Shown here one piece after another: positions 37,562 through 46,432 of a DNA stretch of 64,000 bases. The stretch's first letter is position 1; every line of letters begins with the position of its first letter. The translations under genes and the position numbers were made by a program. Below the pieces are notes generated by a model, which did no database searches, was not told where the DNA came from, and saw nothing but the letters and a program-made list of their open reading frames with translations. The stretch is taken from assembly GCF_000761545.1 (NCBI RefSeq), contig NZ_JPMY01000002.1, positions 124,001 through 188,000 on the forward strand, written 5' to 3'. Origin of the DNA: Pseudomonas sp. ML96. GTDB lineage: Bacteria > Pseudomonadota > Gammaproteobacteria > Pseudomonadales > Pseudomonadaceae.

Positions 37562-38086
37562 ATGACGACCCGCTATACCCCGACCCAGATCACCCTGCAC
37601 TGGCTCAGCGCCGTGCTGATCCTGCTGATCATCGCCCTGCCCTATGGCAGCGACCTGTTCGAGCCGCTGCTCGGTGGCGGCGCTGGCGTGTTCACCCTGC
37701 ACAAGTCGCTCGGCCTGCTGGTACTGGTGTTGACCGTGCTGCGCCTGGCCGTACGCGCCCGCTCCGGCGCGCCCGACCTGCTCGCCGGCGAGCCGCCGCT
37801 GCAGCGCTTCGCCGCCAAGGCAGGGCATGGCCTGCTCTACCTGCTGCTGGTACTGATGCCGCTGAGCGGCGTGCTGTTCGGCAAGCGCACGGTGAACCTG
37901 TTCTGGCTGGTGGAGATCGGCCCGCTGCCGCTGTCCGATGCAGTGCGCGAGGCCGCCAAGCTGTTCCACGTCACCGCCCAGTACCTGCTGTTCCTGCTGA
38001 TCCTCGGCCATGCCGGCGCCGCCCTGTGGCACCACCATGTGCGCCGCGACGGCGTGCTGCGCGCCATGCTGCCCGAGCGCCACTGA
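37562..38086 (+). CDS. Cytochrome b561-family membrane protein
   Basis: 174 residues, four TM helices. Haem-ligand His candidates are in TLHWLSAVL (H13), FTLHKSLGLLVL, GHGLLYLLLVLMPLSGVLFG and AAKLFHVTAQYLLFLLILGH, the bacterial b561 (CybB/YodB) pattern. It passes electrons between the quinone pool and a periplasmic acceptor or superoxide. The RBS is GAGGAACAGAAC before the ATG. Transcribed alone. Confidence 0.9.
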   Translation: MTTRYTPTQITLHWLSAVLILLIIALPYGSDLFEPLLGGGAGVFTLHKSLGLLVLVLTVLRLAVRARSGAPDLLAGEPPLQRFAAKAGHGLLYLLLVLMPLSGVLFGKRTVNLFWLVEIGPLPLSDAVREAAKLFHVTAQYLLFLLILGHAGAALWHHHVRRDGVLRAMLPERH

Positions 38087-38102
38087 GCCATCGATAGGCA
38101 AA

Positions 38103-38133
38103 CCCCTCGGCGCCTATAGCTGGAGCCGAGGGG
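38103..38133 (+). terminator. Hairpin after the cytochrome b gene
   Basis: CCCCTCGGC and GCCGAGGGG form a perfect 9-bp stem 16 bases after the stop codon. No T-run follows, so it is a weak terminator or an end-stabilising structure. Confidence 0.55.
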
Positions 38134-38176
38134 CCCATCGGCCTAGAATCGCGCCACGCTTTCTGGAGACGATTCG

Positions 38177-38956
38177 ATGCTGTTGGTGATATCCCCCGCC
38201 AAGACCCTGGACTACGACACCCCGCCGGCCACCGCGCGCTTCACCCACCCGCAGTTCCTCGACCACGCGCAGGAGCTGATCGGCCAGCTGCGCCAGATGA
38301 GCCCGCAGCAGATCGGCGAGCTGATGCACCTGTCGGACAAGCTGTCCGCGCTCAACGTCGCGCGCTACGGCAGCTGGCACCCGGACTTCACCCCGGCCAA
38401 CGCCAAGCAGGCGCTGCTGGCGTTCAAGGGTGACGTCTACACCGGGCTGGCCGCCGAGGACTTCGCCGAGGCCGACTTCGACTTCGCCCAGCAACACCTG
38501 CGCATGCTCTCCGGCCTGTACGGCGTGCTGCGCCCGCTCGACCTGATGCAGCCGTATCGCCTGGAGATGGGCACCAAGCTGGCCAACGCCCGCGGCAACA
38601 ACCTCTATGACTTCTGGGGCGAGCGCATCAGCGGCTGGCTCAACGAAGCGCTGGCCGAACAGGGCGACGACATCCTGCTCAACCTGGCCTCCAACGAGTA
38701 CTTCGGCGCGGTCAAGCGCAAGGCCTTGAACGCGCGGATCATCGACACCGAGTTCAAGGACCTGAAGAACGGCCAGTACAAGATCATCAGCTTCTACGCC
38801 AAGAAGGCCCGCGGCCTGATGGCACGCTACGTGATCAAGGAGCGCATCAGCGACCCCGAGCAGCTCAAGGCCTTCAACTACCAGGGCTACCGCTACAGCG
38901 CCGAGCAGTCCAAGCCGGACAGCCTGGTGTTCCTGCGCGACCATTCAGAAGACTGA
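38177..38956 (+). CDS. yaaA: Peroxide stress protein YaaA (DUF328)
   Basis: 259 residues, the family length. Signatures: [17 protein letters not shown] at the start, [14 protein letters not shown], and [35 protein letters not shown] near the end. YaaA lowers intracellular free iron and protects from peroxide damage in E. coli, where it is under OxyR; DNA binding has been reported for the fold. I see no OxyR site by eye. RBS CTGGAG. Confidence 0.95.
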   Translation: MLLVISPAKTLDYDTPPATARFTHPQFLDHAQELIGQLRQMSPQQIGELMHLSDKLSALNVARYGSWHPDFTPANAKQALLAFKGDVYTGLAAEDFAEADFDFAQQHLRMLSGLYGVLRPLDLMQPYRLEMGTKLANARGNNLYDFWGERISGWLNEALAEQGDDILLNLASNEYFGAVKRKALNARIIDTEFKDLKNGQYKIISFYAKKARGLMARYVIKERISDPEQLKAFNYQGYRYSAEQSKPDSLVFLRDHSED

Positions 38957-39037
38957 TCTGGCCGACTGGGACAGTACGGCACCGCCACGAGTGGTTATGA
39001 TCGGGGCCAATTCAAGCCCGCGAGACAAGGAGTGCCC

Positions 39038-39868
39038 ATGACCCAGCCCGTAGTCCTGATCACCGGATGCTCCAGCGGCATCGGCCGCGCCCTGGCCGAT
39101 GCCTTCAAGGCCAACGGCTACCGGGTGTTCGCCGCCGCCCGCAAGGGCGCCGACCTCGAGGTGCTGACCGCTGCCGGCTTCACCGCGGTGAAGCTGGACG
39201 TCAACGACGCCGAGGACATCGCCCGTGCCAGTGAACGGGTGAAGGCCGAGGCCGGGCGCCTCGACGTGCTGATCAACAACGCCGGCTACGGCGCCATGGG
39301 CCCGCTGCTCGATGGCGGCGCCCAGGGCATGCGCCAGCAGTTCGAAACCAACGTGTTCAGCCTGGTCGAACTGACCCGCGCCTGCTTCCCGCTGCTGCGC
39401 GCCAGCCGCGGCCTGGTGGTCAATATCGGCAGCATCTCCAGCGTCCTCATCACCCCCTTCGCCGGCGCCTACTGTGCGTCCAAGGCTGCGGTGCACGCGC
39501 TGTCGGGCAGCCTGCGCATGGAGCTGGCGCCATTCGGCATCCAGGTCATGGAAGTGCAGCCGGGGGCCATCGCCTCCAGCTTCGGCGCCAACGCCAGCCA
39601 CAGCGCCGAGGCCCTGGTCAGCGAGCAATCGCCCTGGTGGCCAGTGCGCGAGGGCATCCGTGCCCGCGCCAACGCCTCCCAGGAAGACCCGACCCCGGCC
39701 AGCGAATTCGCTGCCATCCTGCTCGCCGCCGCGCAGCAAAGCGAACGCCCTGCCCTGCTGCGTATCGGCAATGGCAGCCGCAAGCTGCCGCTGATGGTGC
39801 GCCTGCTGCCACGCAAGCTCATGGATCGCATGATGAGCAAGCGCTTCGGCCTCGACACCCAACTCTGA
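39038..39868 (+). CDS. Short-chain dehydrogenase/reductase
   Basis: 276 residues from the ATG with AGGAG six bases upstream. Classical SDR: TGCSSGIGRAL cofactor loop (about 9-19), NNAGYG near 84, catalytic Ser in NIGSISS near 137, and YCASK (Tyr-x-x-x-Lys) near 150. The residue after the second beta strand is ARKGAD, favouring NADP. Substrate unknown. It heads a three-gene plus-strand cluster with a membrane protein and a 2H phosphoesterase. Confidence 0.9.
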   Translation: MTQPVVLITGCSSGIGRALADAFKANGYRVFAAARKGADLEVLTAAGFTAVKLDVNDAEDIARASERVKAEAGRLDVLINNAGYGAMGPLLDGGAQGMRQQFETNVFSLVELTRACFPLLRASRGLVVNIGSISSVLITPFAGAYCASKAAVHALSGSLRMELAPFGIQVMEVQPGAIASSFGANASHSAEALVSEQSPWWPVREGIRARANASQEDPTPASEFAAILLAAAQQSERPALLRIGNGSRKLPLMVRLLPRKLMDRMMSKRFGLDTQL

Positions 39869-39877
39869 GTCGCCCAG

Positions 39878-40249
39878 ATGCCGCGCCGTTTTCCACTCTA
39901 TGGCTACGTACTGGGTGCGACGGCCGCGGCCTTCCTGCTCAACGTCCTGCTGCGTGTGCCACTGAAGATCGGCGGCATGTTCGCCACCCTGCTGGCGGCG
40001 CTACTCAGCGCCTGGATGCTGCGCGCGGCCTTCGCCTGGTTCGAGCAGCGTCGCCCGCAAGCGCAGGAGCGCTGGGCCCTGGTGGCGCTGCACGCGCTGT
40101 TCCTCGGCCTGCTCTACCTGCTGCTCTGGGGCCTGATGTGGCTCAAGGACGAACCGGGCTCCATGGGCCAGCTGATCTTCGTCCTGCACTACCTCTGCTA
40201 CCCGGCCGCCCTGGCGCTGGTGCTGCACCTGGGCCACCGCGGCCACTGA
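39878..40249 (+). CDS. Four-TM membrane protein of unknown function
   Basis: 123 residues with about four hydrophobic helices (12-30, 34-53, 67-88, 98-117). A basic/acidic loop (FEQRRPQAQERWALV) separates the second and third. Nine bases after the SDR stop and 3 bases before the next gene, so in one operon. I recognise no family. Confidence 0.78.
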   Translation: MPRRFPLYGYVLGATAAAFLLNVLLRVPLKIGGMFATLLAALLSAWMLRAAFAWFEQRRPQAQERWALVALHALFLGLLYLLLWGLMWLKDEPGSMGQLIFVLHYLCYPAALALVLHLGHRGH

Positions 40250-40252
40250 CAC

Positions 40253-40885
40253 ATGCGCCTGTTCGACCCGCTGCACGCGCCCGCCGCCACTCTGCCCAGC
40301 GAGCTGCACGACCATCCCGAGTGGCACCTGGGCCGCGAACGCTACTGGCTGTGGTCGATCCCGGTACAGTGCCCCGCCGTGCTGCAACGCCTGCAGAGGG
40401 CCCGTGAGCTGCTGGGTGACTGGCTGTACCCGCCGGGATCGCGCCAGGCGCATATCACCCTGTTCGTCTGCGGCTTCGCCACGCCCTCACCCGTGCTGAA
40501 TGACGATATCGCCACGGCGCAGCTGGAGGGCCAGCGCGATGCGCTCGCCAGCCTGCAACTGGCGCCTTTCGAACTCCACATCGGCGGCCTGGACAGCTTC
40601 GCCAGCGCCGCCTTCCTCGGCGTGCAGGACAGCGGCCCGCTAGACCAGCTGCGCCAGACGCTCGCCCAACTCTCGCCGGAAGTGCGCCAGACGGATTACG
40701 TGCCGCACCTGACTCTCGGCCTGTATCGTCAGGCCATCGACCTGAGCCACTGGCGGCGCCGTGCCGAACCGCTACGCCACTGCCCAGCGCTGACGCTGCC
40801 GGTGCGCGAGCTGCAGCTGCTCAGCTATGCCACCAACGAGCCACAGGGCACGCTGCGCGTCGAGGCACGGGTCGTACTGGGCTAG
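40253..40885 (+). CDS. 2H phosphoesterase, 2'-5' RNA ligase-like
   Basis: 210 residues. Two HxT motifs mark the 2H superfamily: AHITLF (H67-I-T69) and PHLTLG (H152-L-T154). Members open cyclic phosphates or act on 2'-5' RNA linkages, as in ThpR. This protein is less typical than ThpR, and its substrate is not evident. Start 3 bp after the membrane protein gene, without a strong RBS, so translational coupling is likely. Confidence 0.82.
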   Translation: MRLFDPLHAPAATLPSELHDHPEWHLGRERYWLWSIPVQCPAVLQRLQRARELLGDWLYPPGSRQAHITLFVCGFATPSPVLNDDIATAQLEGQRDALASLQLAPFELHIGGLDSFASAAFLGVQDSGPLDQLRQTLAQLSPEVRQTDYVPHLTLGLYRQAIDLSHWRRRAEPLRHCPALTLPVRELQLLSYATNEPQGTLRVEARVVLG

Positions 40886-40924
40886 ATTGCCGTCCCGGCA
40901 TTGATCCCGACCCACAGCAACCGA

Positions 40925-40943
40925 TATGATGAGAAGCATTACT
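40925..40943 (+). promoter_or_regulatory. Fur box upstream of the FecI-type sigma gene
   Basis: TATGATGAGAAGCATTACT matches the 19-base Fur consensus GATAATGAGAATCATTATC at 14 positions by my count. It is 41 bases before the sigma factor start, the expected place for iron control of a FecI/FecR surface-signalling system. Confidence 0.8.
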
Positions 40944-40983
40944 ATTTAATATCTCGTCCCATCGGGACCGATCAGGTGCGCAG

Positions 40984-41502
40984 GTGTCCTCCGGGGAAGC
41001 CCTTCCGCAGCAGCAGCTGCACAGTCTCTATTGCGATCATCACGGCTGGCTGAATGGCTGGCTGCGACGTCGGCTGAGCTGCCCGCACAACGCCGCCGAC
41101 CTGGCCCAGGACACCTTCCTGCGCATCCTCAACGGCCGCGAGCTGCCCAACCTGCGTGAGCCACGAGCCTTCCTCACCACCATCGCCAAGCGTGTGCTGG
41201 CCAACCATTTCCGCCGCCAGGACATCGAGCGCGCCTACCTGGAGAGCCTGGCCGCCCTACCCGAGGCAGTGGCGCCCTCGGAGGAGGAACGCGCGATCAT
41301 CCTGCAGACCCTGCTGGAGCTGGATCGCCTGCTCGACGGCCTGCCACGTGTGGTGCGCCAGGTGTTCCTGCTGGTCCAGCTGGACGGCCTGACCTACCCC
41401 GAAGTTGCCGAGCAGCTGGGCATCTCGCTCTCCAGCGTCAAGCGCTACCAGGCCAAGGCAGCCCTGCACTGCTACTTCGCCGAGGAGGCATTCGGTGAGT
41501 AA
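40984..41502 (+). CDS. FecI-family ECF sigma factor
   Basis: 172 residues from GTG at 40984. Sigma region 2 (about 15-75): LYCDHHGWLNGWLRRRLSCPHNAADLAQDTFLRIL, the FecI-type start. Region 4 (about 110-165): VFLLVQLDGLTYPEVAEQLGISLSSVKRYQAKA. It directs RNA polymerase to the receptor gene when the siderophore is bound outside. The FecR-like gene overlaps its last 8 bases, and a Fur box is upstream. Confidence 0.93.
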   Translation: MSSGEALPQQQLHSLYCDHHGWLNGWLRRRLSCPHNAADLAQDTFLRILNGRELPNLREPRAFLTTIAKRVLANHFRRQDIERAYLESLAALPEAVAPSEEERAIILQTLLELDRLLDGLPRVVRQVFLLVQLDGLTYPEVAEQLGISLSSVKRYQAKAALHCYFAEEAFGE

Positions 41503-42457
41503 TCCACAGCGACTCGGCATCAGTCCGGCCGTGGCCGAGCAAGCCGTGCAATGGCTGATCGAATGGCAGGAAGGCTCGCTCAGCGAGCAGCGTCTGCAGG
41601 CCTGGCAGCACTGGCGCAGCGCCGCCAGTGAACACGAACAGGCCTGGCAGCGCATCGAGTCGGTCAACCAGCGCCTGCGCGGCCTGCCTGCACAGACGGC
41701 GCGCCAGGTGCTGGATGCGCCGCCCTCGCGCCGACGCCGCGAGGGGCTCAAGGCCCTGCTGGTACTGGCCGGTCTCGGCGTCACCGGCTGGGGCCTGCAG
41801 CGCAACAAACCCTGGCAGCCGTGGCTGGCCGACGCCCATACCGATATCGGCGAACGCCGCGAGCTGGCCCTGGCCGATGGCTCGCAGCTGATCCTCAACA
41901 CCGATAGTGCAGTCAACCTGCGGGTCGATGCCGAGCAGCGCCTGCTCGAGTTGCAGCGCGGCGAGATCTTCCTGCAGGTACGCGAGGCCACGCGCCCCCT
42001 GCGCATCGATACCAGCCTGGGTTACATCGAGACCCGCTCGGCGCGCCTGTGCCTGCGCCTGCACGGTGAGCGCTGCCGCGTCAGCCTGTTCGATGGCGTC
42101 GCCACGATCCAGCCGCGAGATGCCTCCGCCCTGCAGCTGCAGGACGGCCAGCAGCTCAGCTTCGGCAGCCAGCACGTCGGCCTGCCACAACCAGTGGATG
42201 CCAACGGCAGCGCCTGGACCCGCGGCATGCTGGTGGTCAGCCAGATGCGCCTGGCGGATTTTCTCGCCGAACTCGGCCGCTACCGCCCTGGCCGCCTCAG
42301 CTGCGATCCGCAGATCGCTGATCTGCGCATCTCCGGCAGCTACCCGCTGGATCACAGCGAACGCATCCTCGCCCTGCTGCCACGCGCGCTACCAGTGGAG
42401 GTGCGCCAGCTGACTCGCTACTGGGTCAGCGTGCATCCACGCCAGGCGGCGACCTGA
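41495..42457 (+). CDS. FecR-family anti-sigma/sigma regulator
   Basis: 320 residues from GTG (41495), overlapping the sigma gene by 8 bases. The N-terminal DUF4880 cytoplasmic part reads AVQWLIEWQEGSLSEQRLQAWQHWRSAASEHEQAWQRI. One TM lies near 83-100 (LKALLVLAGLGVTGWGL). The periplasmic FecR domain (about 110-215) includes GERRELALADGSQLILNTDSAV. It relays the signal from the receptor plug to the sigma factor. The 47-bp gap before the receptor coding region carries AT-rich bases that could be the sigma-dependent promoter. Confidence 0.93.
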   Translation: MSNPQRLGISPAVAEQAVQWLIEWQEGSLSEQRLQAWQHWRSAASEHEQAWQRIESVNQRLRGLPAQTARQVLDAPPSRRRREGLKALLVLAGLGVTGWGLQRNKPWQPWLADAHTDIGERRELALADGSQLILNTDSAVNLRVDAEQRLLELQRGEIFLQVREATRPLRIDTSLGYIETRSARLCLRLHGERCRVSLFDGVATIQPRDASALQLQDGQQLSFGSQHVGLPQPVDANGSAWTRGMLVVSQMRLADFLAELGRYRPGRLSCDPQIADLRISGSYPLDHSERILALLPRALPVEVRQLTRYWVSVHPRQAAT

Positions 42458-42552
42458 GCGCGGATAAATATTTTCAGCCAGCTGAACCTTTTCGACGGAC
42501 TCGCGTGACAAGGGAAGCAGAACCCTTATCCACTCCGTACGAGAAACGCACC

Positions 42553-45063
42553 ATGCCTGCCAGCACCAGACTTGCCCTGTTCAACCGCACGCCCCTGAGC
42601 CGCGCCATGCAGACACTGCTGCTCGGCCTCGGCATGGCCACCGCCAGCCTGCCGCTGGCCATGGCCGCCCAGGCGGCCGAGCAGGTCGCCAGCGCACGGC
42701 AGACCTTCGACATCCCGGCCGGCCCGCTGGAACCAGCGCTCAACCAGTTCGGCGAGCAGGCCGGAGTGCTGCTGTCGTTCAGCCCGGAACTCACCGAGGC
42801 CCGCCAGACCCAAGGTCTACAGGGCACCTACGGCACCACCGAAGCGATGGACAAACTGCTCGCCGGCAGCGGCCTGCAGGCCGTTTCGAGCGCCGATGGC
42901 TTCACCCTGCAGTTGGCCGGCCAACCCCTGGCGCTGGCCCTGGAGCGCCAGGTGGTGATCGGCTCCCGCGCGCCGACCAGCATCAGCGAGCTGCCCGGCA
43001 CCGTCTGGGTGATCGAGAGCGCCCAGTTGCAGGAGCAGACCAAAGCCGGCGTCCCCTTCAAGGAGGCCCTCGGCCAACTGATCCCGGGCATGGACATCGG
43101 CCCGCAGGGGCGCACCAACTATGGCCAGAACATGCGCGGTCGTAGCGCCCTGGTGATGATCGACGGCGTCTCGCTGAACAGCTCGCGCGGCGTCAGCCGC
43201 CACTTCGACTCCATCGACCCGTTCAACGTCGAGCGCATCGAAGTACTGTCCGGCGCCAGCGCTGTCTATGGCGGCGGCGCCACTGGCGGCATCATCAACA
43301 TCGTCACCAAGAAAGGCGAAGCCGGCGACGCCCGCTTCAGCAGCGAAGTCGGCCTGCGCAGCGGCCTCGGCCATAGCGATGACCACGACTGGCGCGTGGC
43401 GCAGTCGGTCAGCGGCGGCAGCGACAACCTCAACGGCCGCCTGGCCGTGGCCTACCAGAAAAACGGCGCCACCTACGACGGCAGCGGCGAGCAGACCATG
43501 CTCGACATCACCCAGACCGACCTGCAGTACAACCAGGCAGTCGACGTGATGGGCAGCCTCGACACGCTGTTCGCCAACGGCCACAGCCTGAGTCTCAGCG
43601 CGCAGTGGTACGACTCCGGCTATGACGGCGACAAGGGCGTGTACATGGGACGCAACTTCCAGGCCCTGCGCGGCCAGGAAGACTTCGACATCGAGGGCGG
43701 CGCCGACTTCGACCGCGAGCCACACACCGAGCGCACCCAGTTCAACGCCACCTACCACGTGCCGGAAATGCTCGGCCACGACTTTTATCTGCAGGCTTAC
43801 TACCGCAGCGAGGAAATGGCCTTCCAGCCCTACCCAAGCATCCGCTTCAGCGGCACCGGCGCCATTGCCGCCGGCAGCTACTACTCCGCCTCGCAGCAGG
43901 ACACCGACTACTACGGCCTGAAAGCCGTGCTGGTGAAAGAGTGGGACACCTTCACCCTGACCTATGGTGCAGACCTGGAGCGCGAAAGCTTCGACTCCGA
44001 CCAGGCCATGTTCGACCTGACCACCGCCGCCCAGACCGGCGGCCTGGTGGCCGACCAGTACGCCAAGATCGGTCGCTACCCGGGCATCGATACCGATAGC
44101 AACTCGCTGTTCGCCCAAGGCAGCTGGCGCGCCACCGATGCCCTCACCCTGTCCGCCGGCGTGCGTCGCCAGCGCACCAACAACGAAGTCGGCGACTTCG
44201 TCGCCGCCGCCCAGCAGGTGCAGATCAGTCTGGGCAACGGTACCAGCGCCGACTCCATCGCCGGCGGCGAGAAGGATTACCAGGTCGACCTGTACAACTT
44301 CGGCGCCATCTACAAGCTGAGCGAGGCGCAGCAGGTATGGGCCAACTACTCCGAAGGCTTCGAGCTACCAGACCCGGCCAAGTACTATGGCCAAGGCAGC
44401 TACACCCTGGTCGGCAGCCACTGGCGCCTGAACAAAGGCGTCAACGTTGAGGACTCGGCCCTGGATGGCATCAAGACCAAGCAGGTCGAACTCGGCTGGC
44501 GTCACTACGAAGACGGCCTGGATGCCCAGCTAGCAGCCTTCTATGCCTGGTCCGACCGGAGCATCACTTACAACCGCACCACCCTGTTGATCGAGCAGCT
44601 GGACAACAAGAAGCGCAACTACGGCCTGGAAGGCCAGCTCAGTTACTGGCTGAACGACAACTGGCAGGTCGGTACCAGCGCCCTGGCCATCCGCTCGCAG
44701 CAGAAGGTCGACGAGCGCTGGCTGAAGCAGGATGTGACCGACGCCAGTCCGTCCAAGACCACCGCCTTCGTCGGCTGGCAGAACGGTGAAACCAGCGTGC
44801 GCCTGCAGGCCCTGCGCACCTTCAACCTGAGCGACGAGAAGAACAACAAAATCGACGGCTACGCCACCTTCGACCTGCTCGGCAGCCAGGTACTGCCCGT
44901 GGGTACGCTCAACTTCGGCATCCAGAACCTGCTGGACAAGGACTACACCACGGTCTGGGGCCAGCGCGCCCAGGTGTTCTACAGCGCCAACATTCCCGCC
45001 GAACTGTTCGACTACAAGGGCCGCGGTCGCACCTACAGCCTGAGCTACAGCGTCGACTTCTGA
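42553..45063 (+). CDS. TonB-dependent ferric-siderophore receptor with STN signalling domain (IutA-like)
   Basis: 836 residues. A signal peptide ends near residue 42 (MAAQAAE). The STN signal-transducing domain (about 50-125) includes FDIPAGPLEPALNQFGEQAGVLLSFSPEL. A TonB-box/linker, the plug (about 150-270) and a 22-strand barrel ending in YSVDF follow. The plug segment GQLIPGMDIGPQGRTNYGQNMRGR and IEVLSGASAVYGGGATGGIINIVTKKG resembles the aerobactin receptor IutA, suggesting a citrate-hydroxamate siderophore ligand. The STN domain plus upstream FecI/FecR makes it a transducer. An in-frame GTG at 42505 is an alternative start. Confidence 0.93.
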   Translation: MPASTRLALFNRTPLSRAMQTLLLGLGMATASLPLAMAAQAAEQVASARQTFDIPAGPLEPALNQFGEQAGVLLSFSPELTEARQTQGLQGTYGTTEAMDKLLAGSGLQAVSSADGFTLQLAGQPLALALERQVVIGSRAPTSISELPGTVWVIESAQLQEQTKAGVPFKEALGQLIPGMDIGPQGRTNYGQNMRGRSALVMIDGVSLNSSRGVSRHFDSIDPFNVERIEVLSGASAVYGGGATGGIINIVTKKGEAGDARFSSEVGLRSGLGHSDDHDWRVAQSVSGGSDNLNGRLAVAYQKNGATYDGSGEQTMLDITQTDLQYNQAVDVMGSLDTLFANGHSLSLSAQWYDSGYDGDKGVYMGRNFQALRGQEDFDIEGGADFDREPHTERTQFNATYHVPEMLGHDFYLQAYYRSEEMAFQPYPSIRFSGTGAIAAGSYYSASQQDTDYYGLKAVLVKEWDTFTLTYGADLERESFDSDQAMFDLTTAAQTGGLVADQYAKIGRYPGIDTDSNSLFAQGSWRATDALTLSAGVRRQRTNNEVGDFVAAAQQVQISLGNGTSADSIAGGEKDYQVDLYNFGAIYKLSEAQQVWANYSEGFELPDPAKYYGQGSYTLVGSHWRLNKGVNVEDSALDGIKTKQVELGWRHYEDGLDAQLAAFYAWSDRSITYNRTTLLIEQLDNKKRNYGLEGQLSYWLNDNWQVGTSALAIRSQQKVDERWLKQDVTDASPSKTTAFVGWQNGETSVRLQALRTFNLSDEKNNKIDGYATFDLLGSQVLPVGTLNFGIQNLLDKDYTTVWGQRAQVFYSANIPAELFDYKGRGRTYSLSYSVDF

Positions 45064-45081
45064 GTCAGCGCAGCTCCACCA

Positions 45082-45106
45082 CGATGCCGGCCTCGCGCCG
45101 GCATCG
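45082..45106 (+). terminator. Terminator between the receptor gene and the convergent DMT gene
   Basis: CGATGCCGGC and GCCGGCATCG form a perfect 10-bp stem with a 5-nt loop, followed by TCGTTT on the plus strand. It can serve the receptor gene and, on the other strand, the DMT transporter only weakly. Confidence 0.8.
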
Positions 45107-45118
45107 TCGTTTCTGCAC

Positions 45119-46006
45119 TCAGGCCAGCTTCGCCAGAGGTTTGGGCTGCCGAAACACCAGCACGTTACCCAGCATCACCAGACCCAGCCCGAGCAGCGCC
45201 GGGGCCGTCCACTGGTAGCCCTCGACGAACACCGAGATGTTCAGCGCCACCACCGGGAACAGCACGGTGCAGTAGGCGGCGCGCTCCGGGCCCATGCGGC
45301 CGACCAGGGTCAGGTAAGCAGTGAAGCCGATCACCGAGCCGGGAATTGCCAGGTACAGCAGCGAGCCGATGTAGCGGGTGTTGGCCTCGAAGGTGAAGGG
45401 CACGCCGCTGACCAGGCAGTAGCCCAGCAGCAACAGCGCTCCGTAGAGCATGCCCCAGGCATTGGTGGTCAGCGGCCTGAGCCCGGACTGCTGCTGCAGG
45501 CTGGAGAGCAGGTTGCCGGCGGAAAAGCACAGCGTGCCGAGCACGGCCAGGCCCAGACCGATCAGGGTCTCGCGGCTGGCCTCGTGGTGCGACAGCTCCG
45601 GCCAGAACAGCAGGCCCAGGCCGAGTAGCCCCAGGGCGCCACCGGCCAGCACGTTGCTGGCGATGCGCCGGCCCATGAATATCCGCGCGTTGAGTGCGTT
45701 CCACAGGGTCGCGGTGGAGAAGATCACCGCCACCAGGCCGCTGGGAATCCACTGGCTGGCGGTGTAGAAGCACATGAAGTTGAGGCAGAACAGGCAAAGG
45801 CCCTGGAGCATGCACAGCAGCTGGCCGCGCCGGTCCAGCGGTTGCAGGCGACGGCTGAGCAGAAGCAGAACGAACAGTACGGCGGCAGCGAGGCTGAAGC
45901 GGTAGGCGATGGACAGGGGAATGGCCACCTCGCCCAGTTGCAGCTTGAGAGCGATCCAGGTGGTACCCCAGATCAGGACGGTGAGCAGGTACAACGACAG
46001 GTTCAT
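45119..46006 (-). CDS. EamA-family (DMT) exporter
   Basis: 295 residues with about ten TM segments and two EamA repeats (SIAYRFSLAAAVLFVLLLL and, later, VALNISVFVEGYQWTAPALLGLGLVMLGNVLVF). The C-terminal QPK tail is typical of RhaT/YdcZ-type exporters. Substrate unknown; metabolite efflux of amino acids or nucleosides is usual. RBS GGAG before the ATG at 46006. It splits the iron region: receptor on one side, PepSY operon on the other. Confidence 0.88.
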   Translation of the reverse strand: MNLSLYLLTVLIWGTTWIALKLQLGEVAIPLSIAYRFSLAAAVLFVLLLLSRRLQPLDRRGQLLCMLQGLCLFCLNFMCFYTASQWIPSGLVAVIFSTATLWNALNARIFMGRRIASNVLAGGALGLLGLGLLFWPELSHHEASRETLIGLGLAVLGTLCFSAGNLLSSLQQQSGLRPLTTNAWGMLYGALLLLGYCLVSGVPFTFEANTRYIGSLLYLAIPGSVIGFTAYLTLVGRMGPERAAYCTVLFPVVALNISVFVEGYQWTAPALLGLGLVMLGNVLVFRQPKPLAKLA

Positions 46007-46108
46007 GGCAGGGCTCCGTTGGCCCCGCCAGTCTCCTCTCTCGGCGGGAGAAAGGCTTGTACGAAATTGCGCGACGGCGCCGCGCCGATCAACGCAGCGG
46101 CAGGCGAA

Positions 46109-46432
46109 TCAGACCAGCGCCACCACGCCACCGGCCAGTGGCAGGGCCGCCGCCAGCGGCAGCACCCAGCGCTCGCGCCAGGCCAGCAGGGTGACCAGCA
46201 GCAGACCGGCGAGCATCAGCTGGCACAGCCAGAACACCGCGCCGATCTCGCCGCCGGCCGAGACCCAGCACAGGGCCAGGCCACCGAGCAGGGTAGGCAG
46301 CGCCAGCAGGCGCAGCACGCGCTGACGCGCCGGGCTCAGCGCACCCTGGAACAGCACCTTGTGGTGACGGTTCATGGCCAGGCTCAGGGCGGTCATGGCC
46401 AGGTAACTCAGGGCGAAAGCCAGCAGCAACAT
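46109..46432 (-). CDS. DUF3325 membrane protein
   Basis: 107 residues, three or four TM helices; start MLLLAFALSYLAMTALSLAMNRHHKVLF is typical of DUF3325. It is the third gene of a DUF3649-PepSY-DUF3325 operon usual beside siderophore receptors in pseudomonads. The start overlaps the PepSY stop (ATGA). Role probably auxiliary to the membrane reductase; not proven. Confidence 0.85.
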   Translation of the reverse strand: MLLLAFALSYLAMTALSLAMNRHHKVLFQGALSPARQRVLRLLALPTLLGGLALCWVSAGGEIGAVFWLCQLMLAGLLLVTLLAWRERWVLPLAAALPLAGGVVALV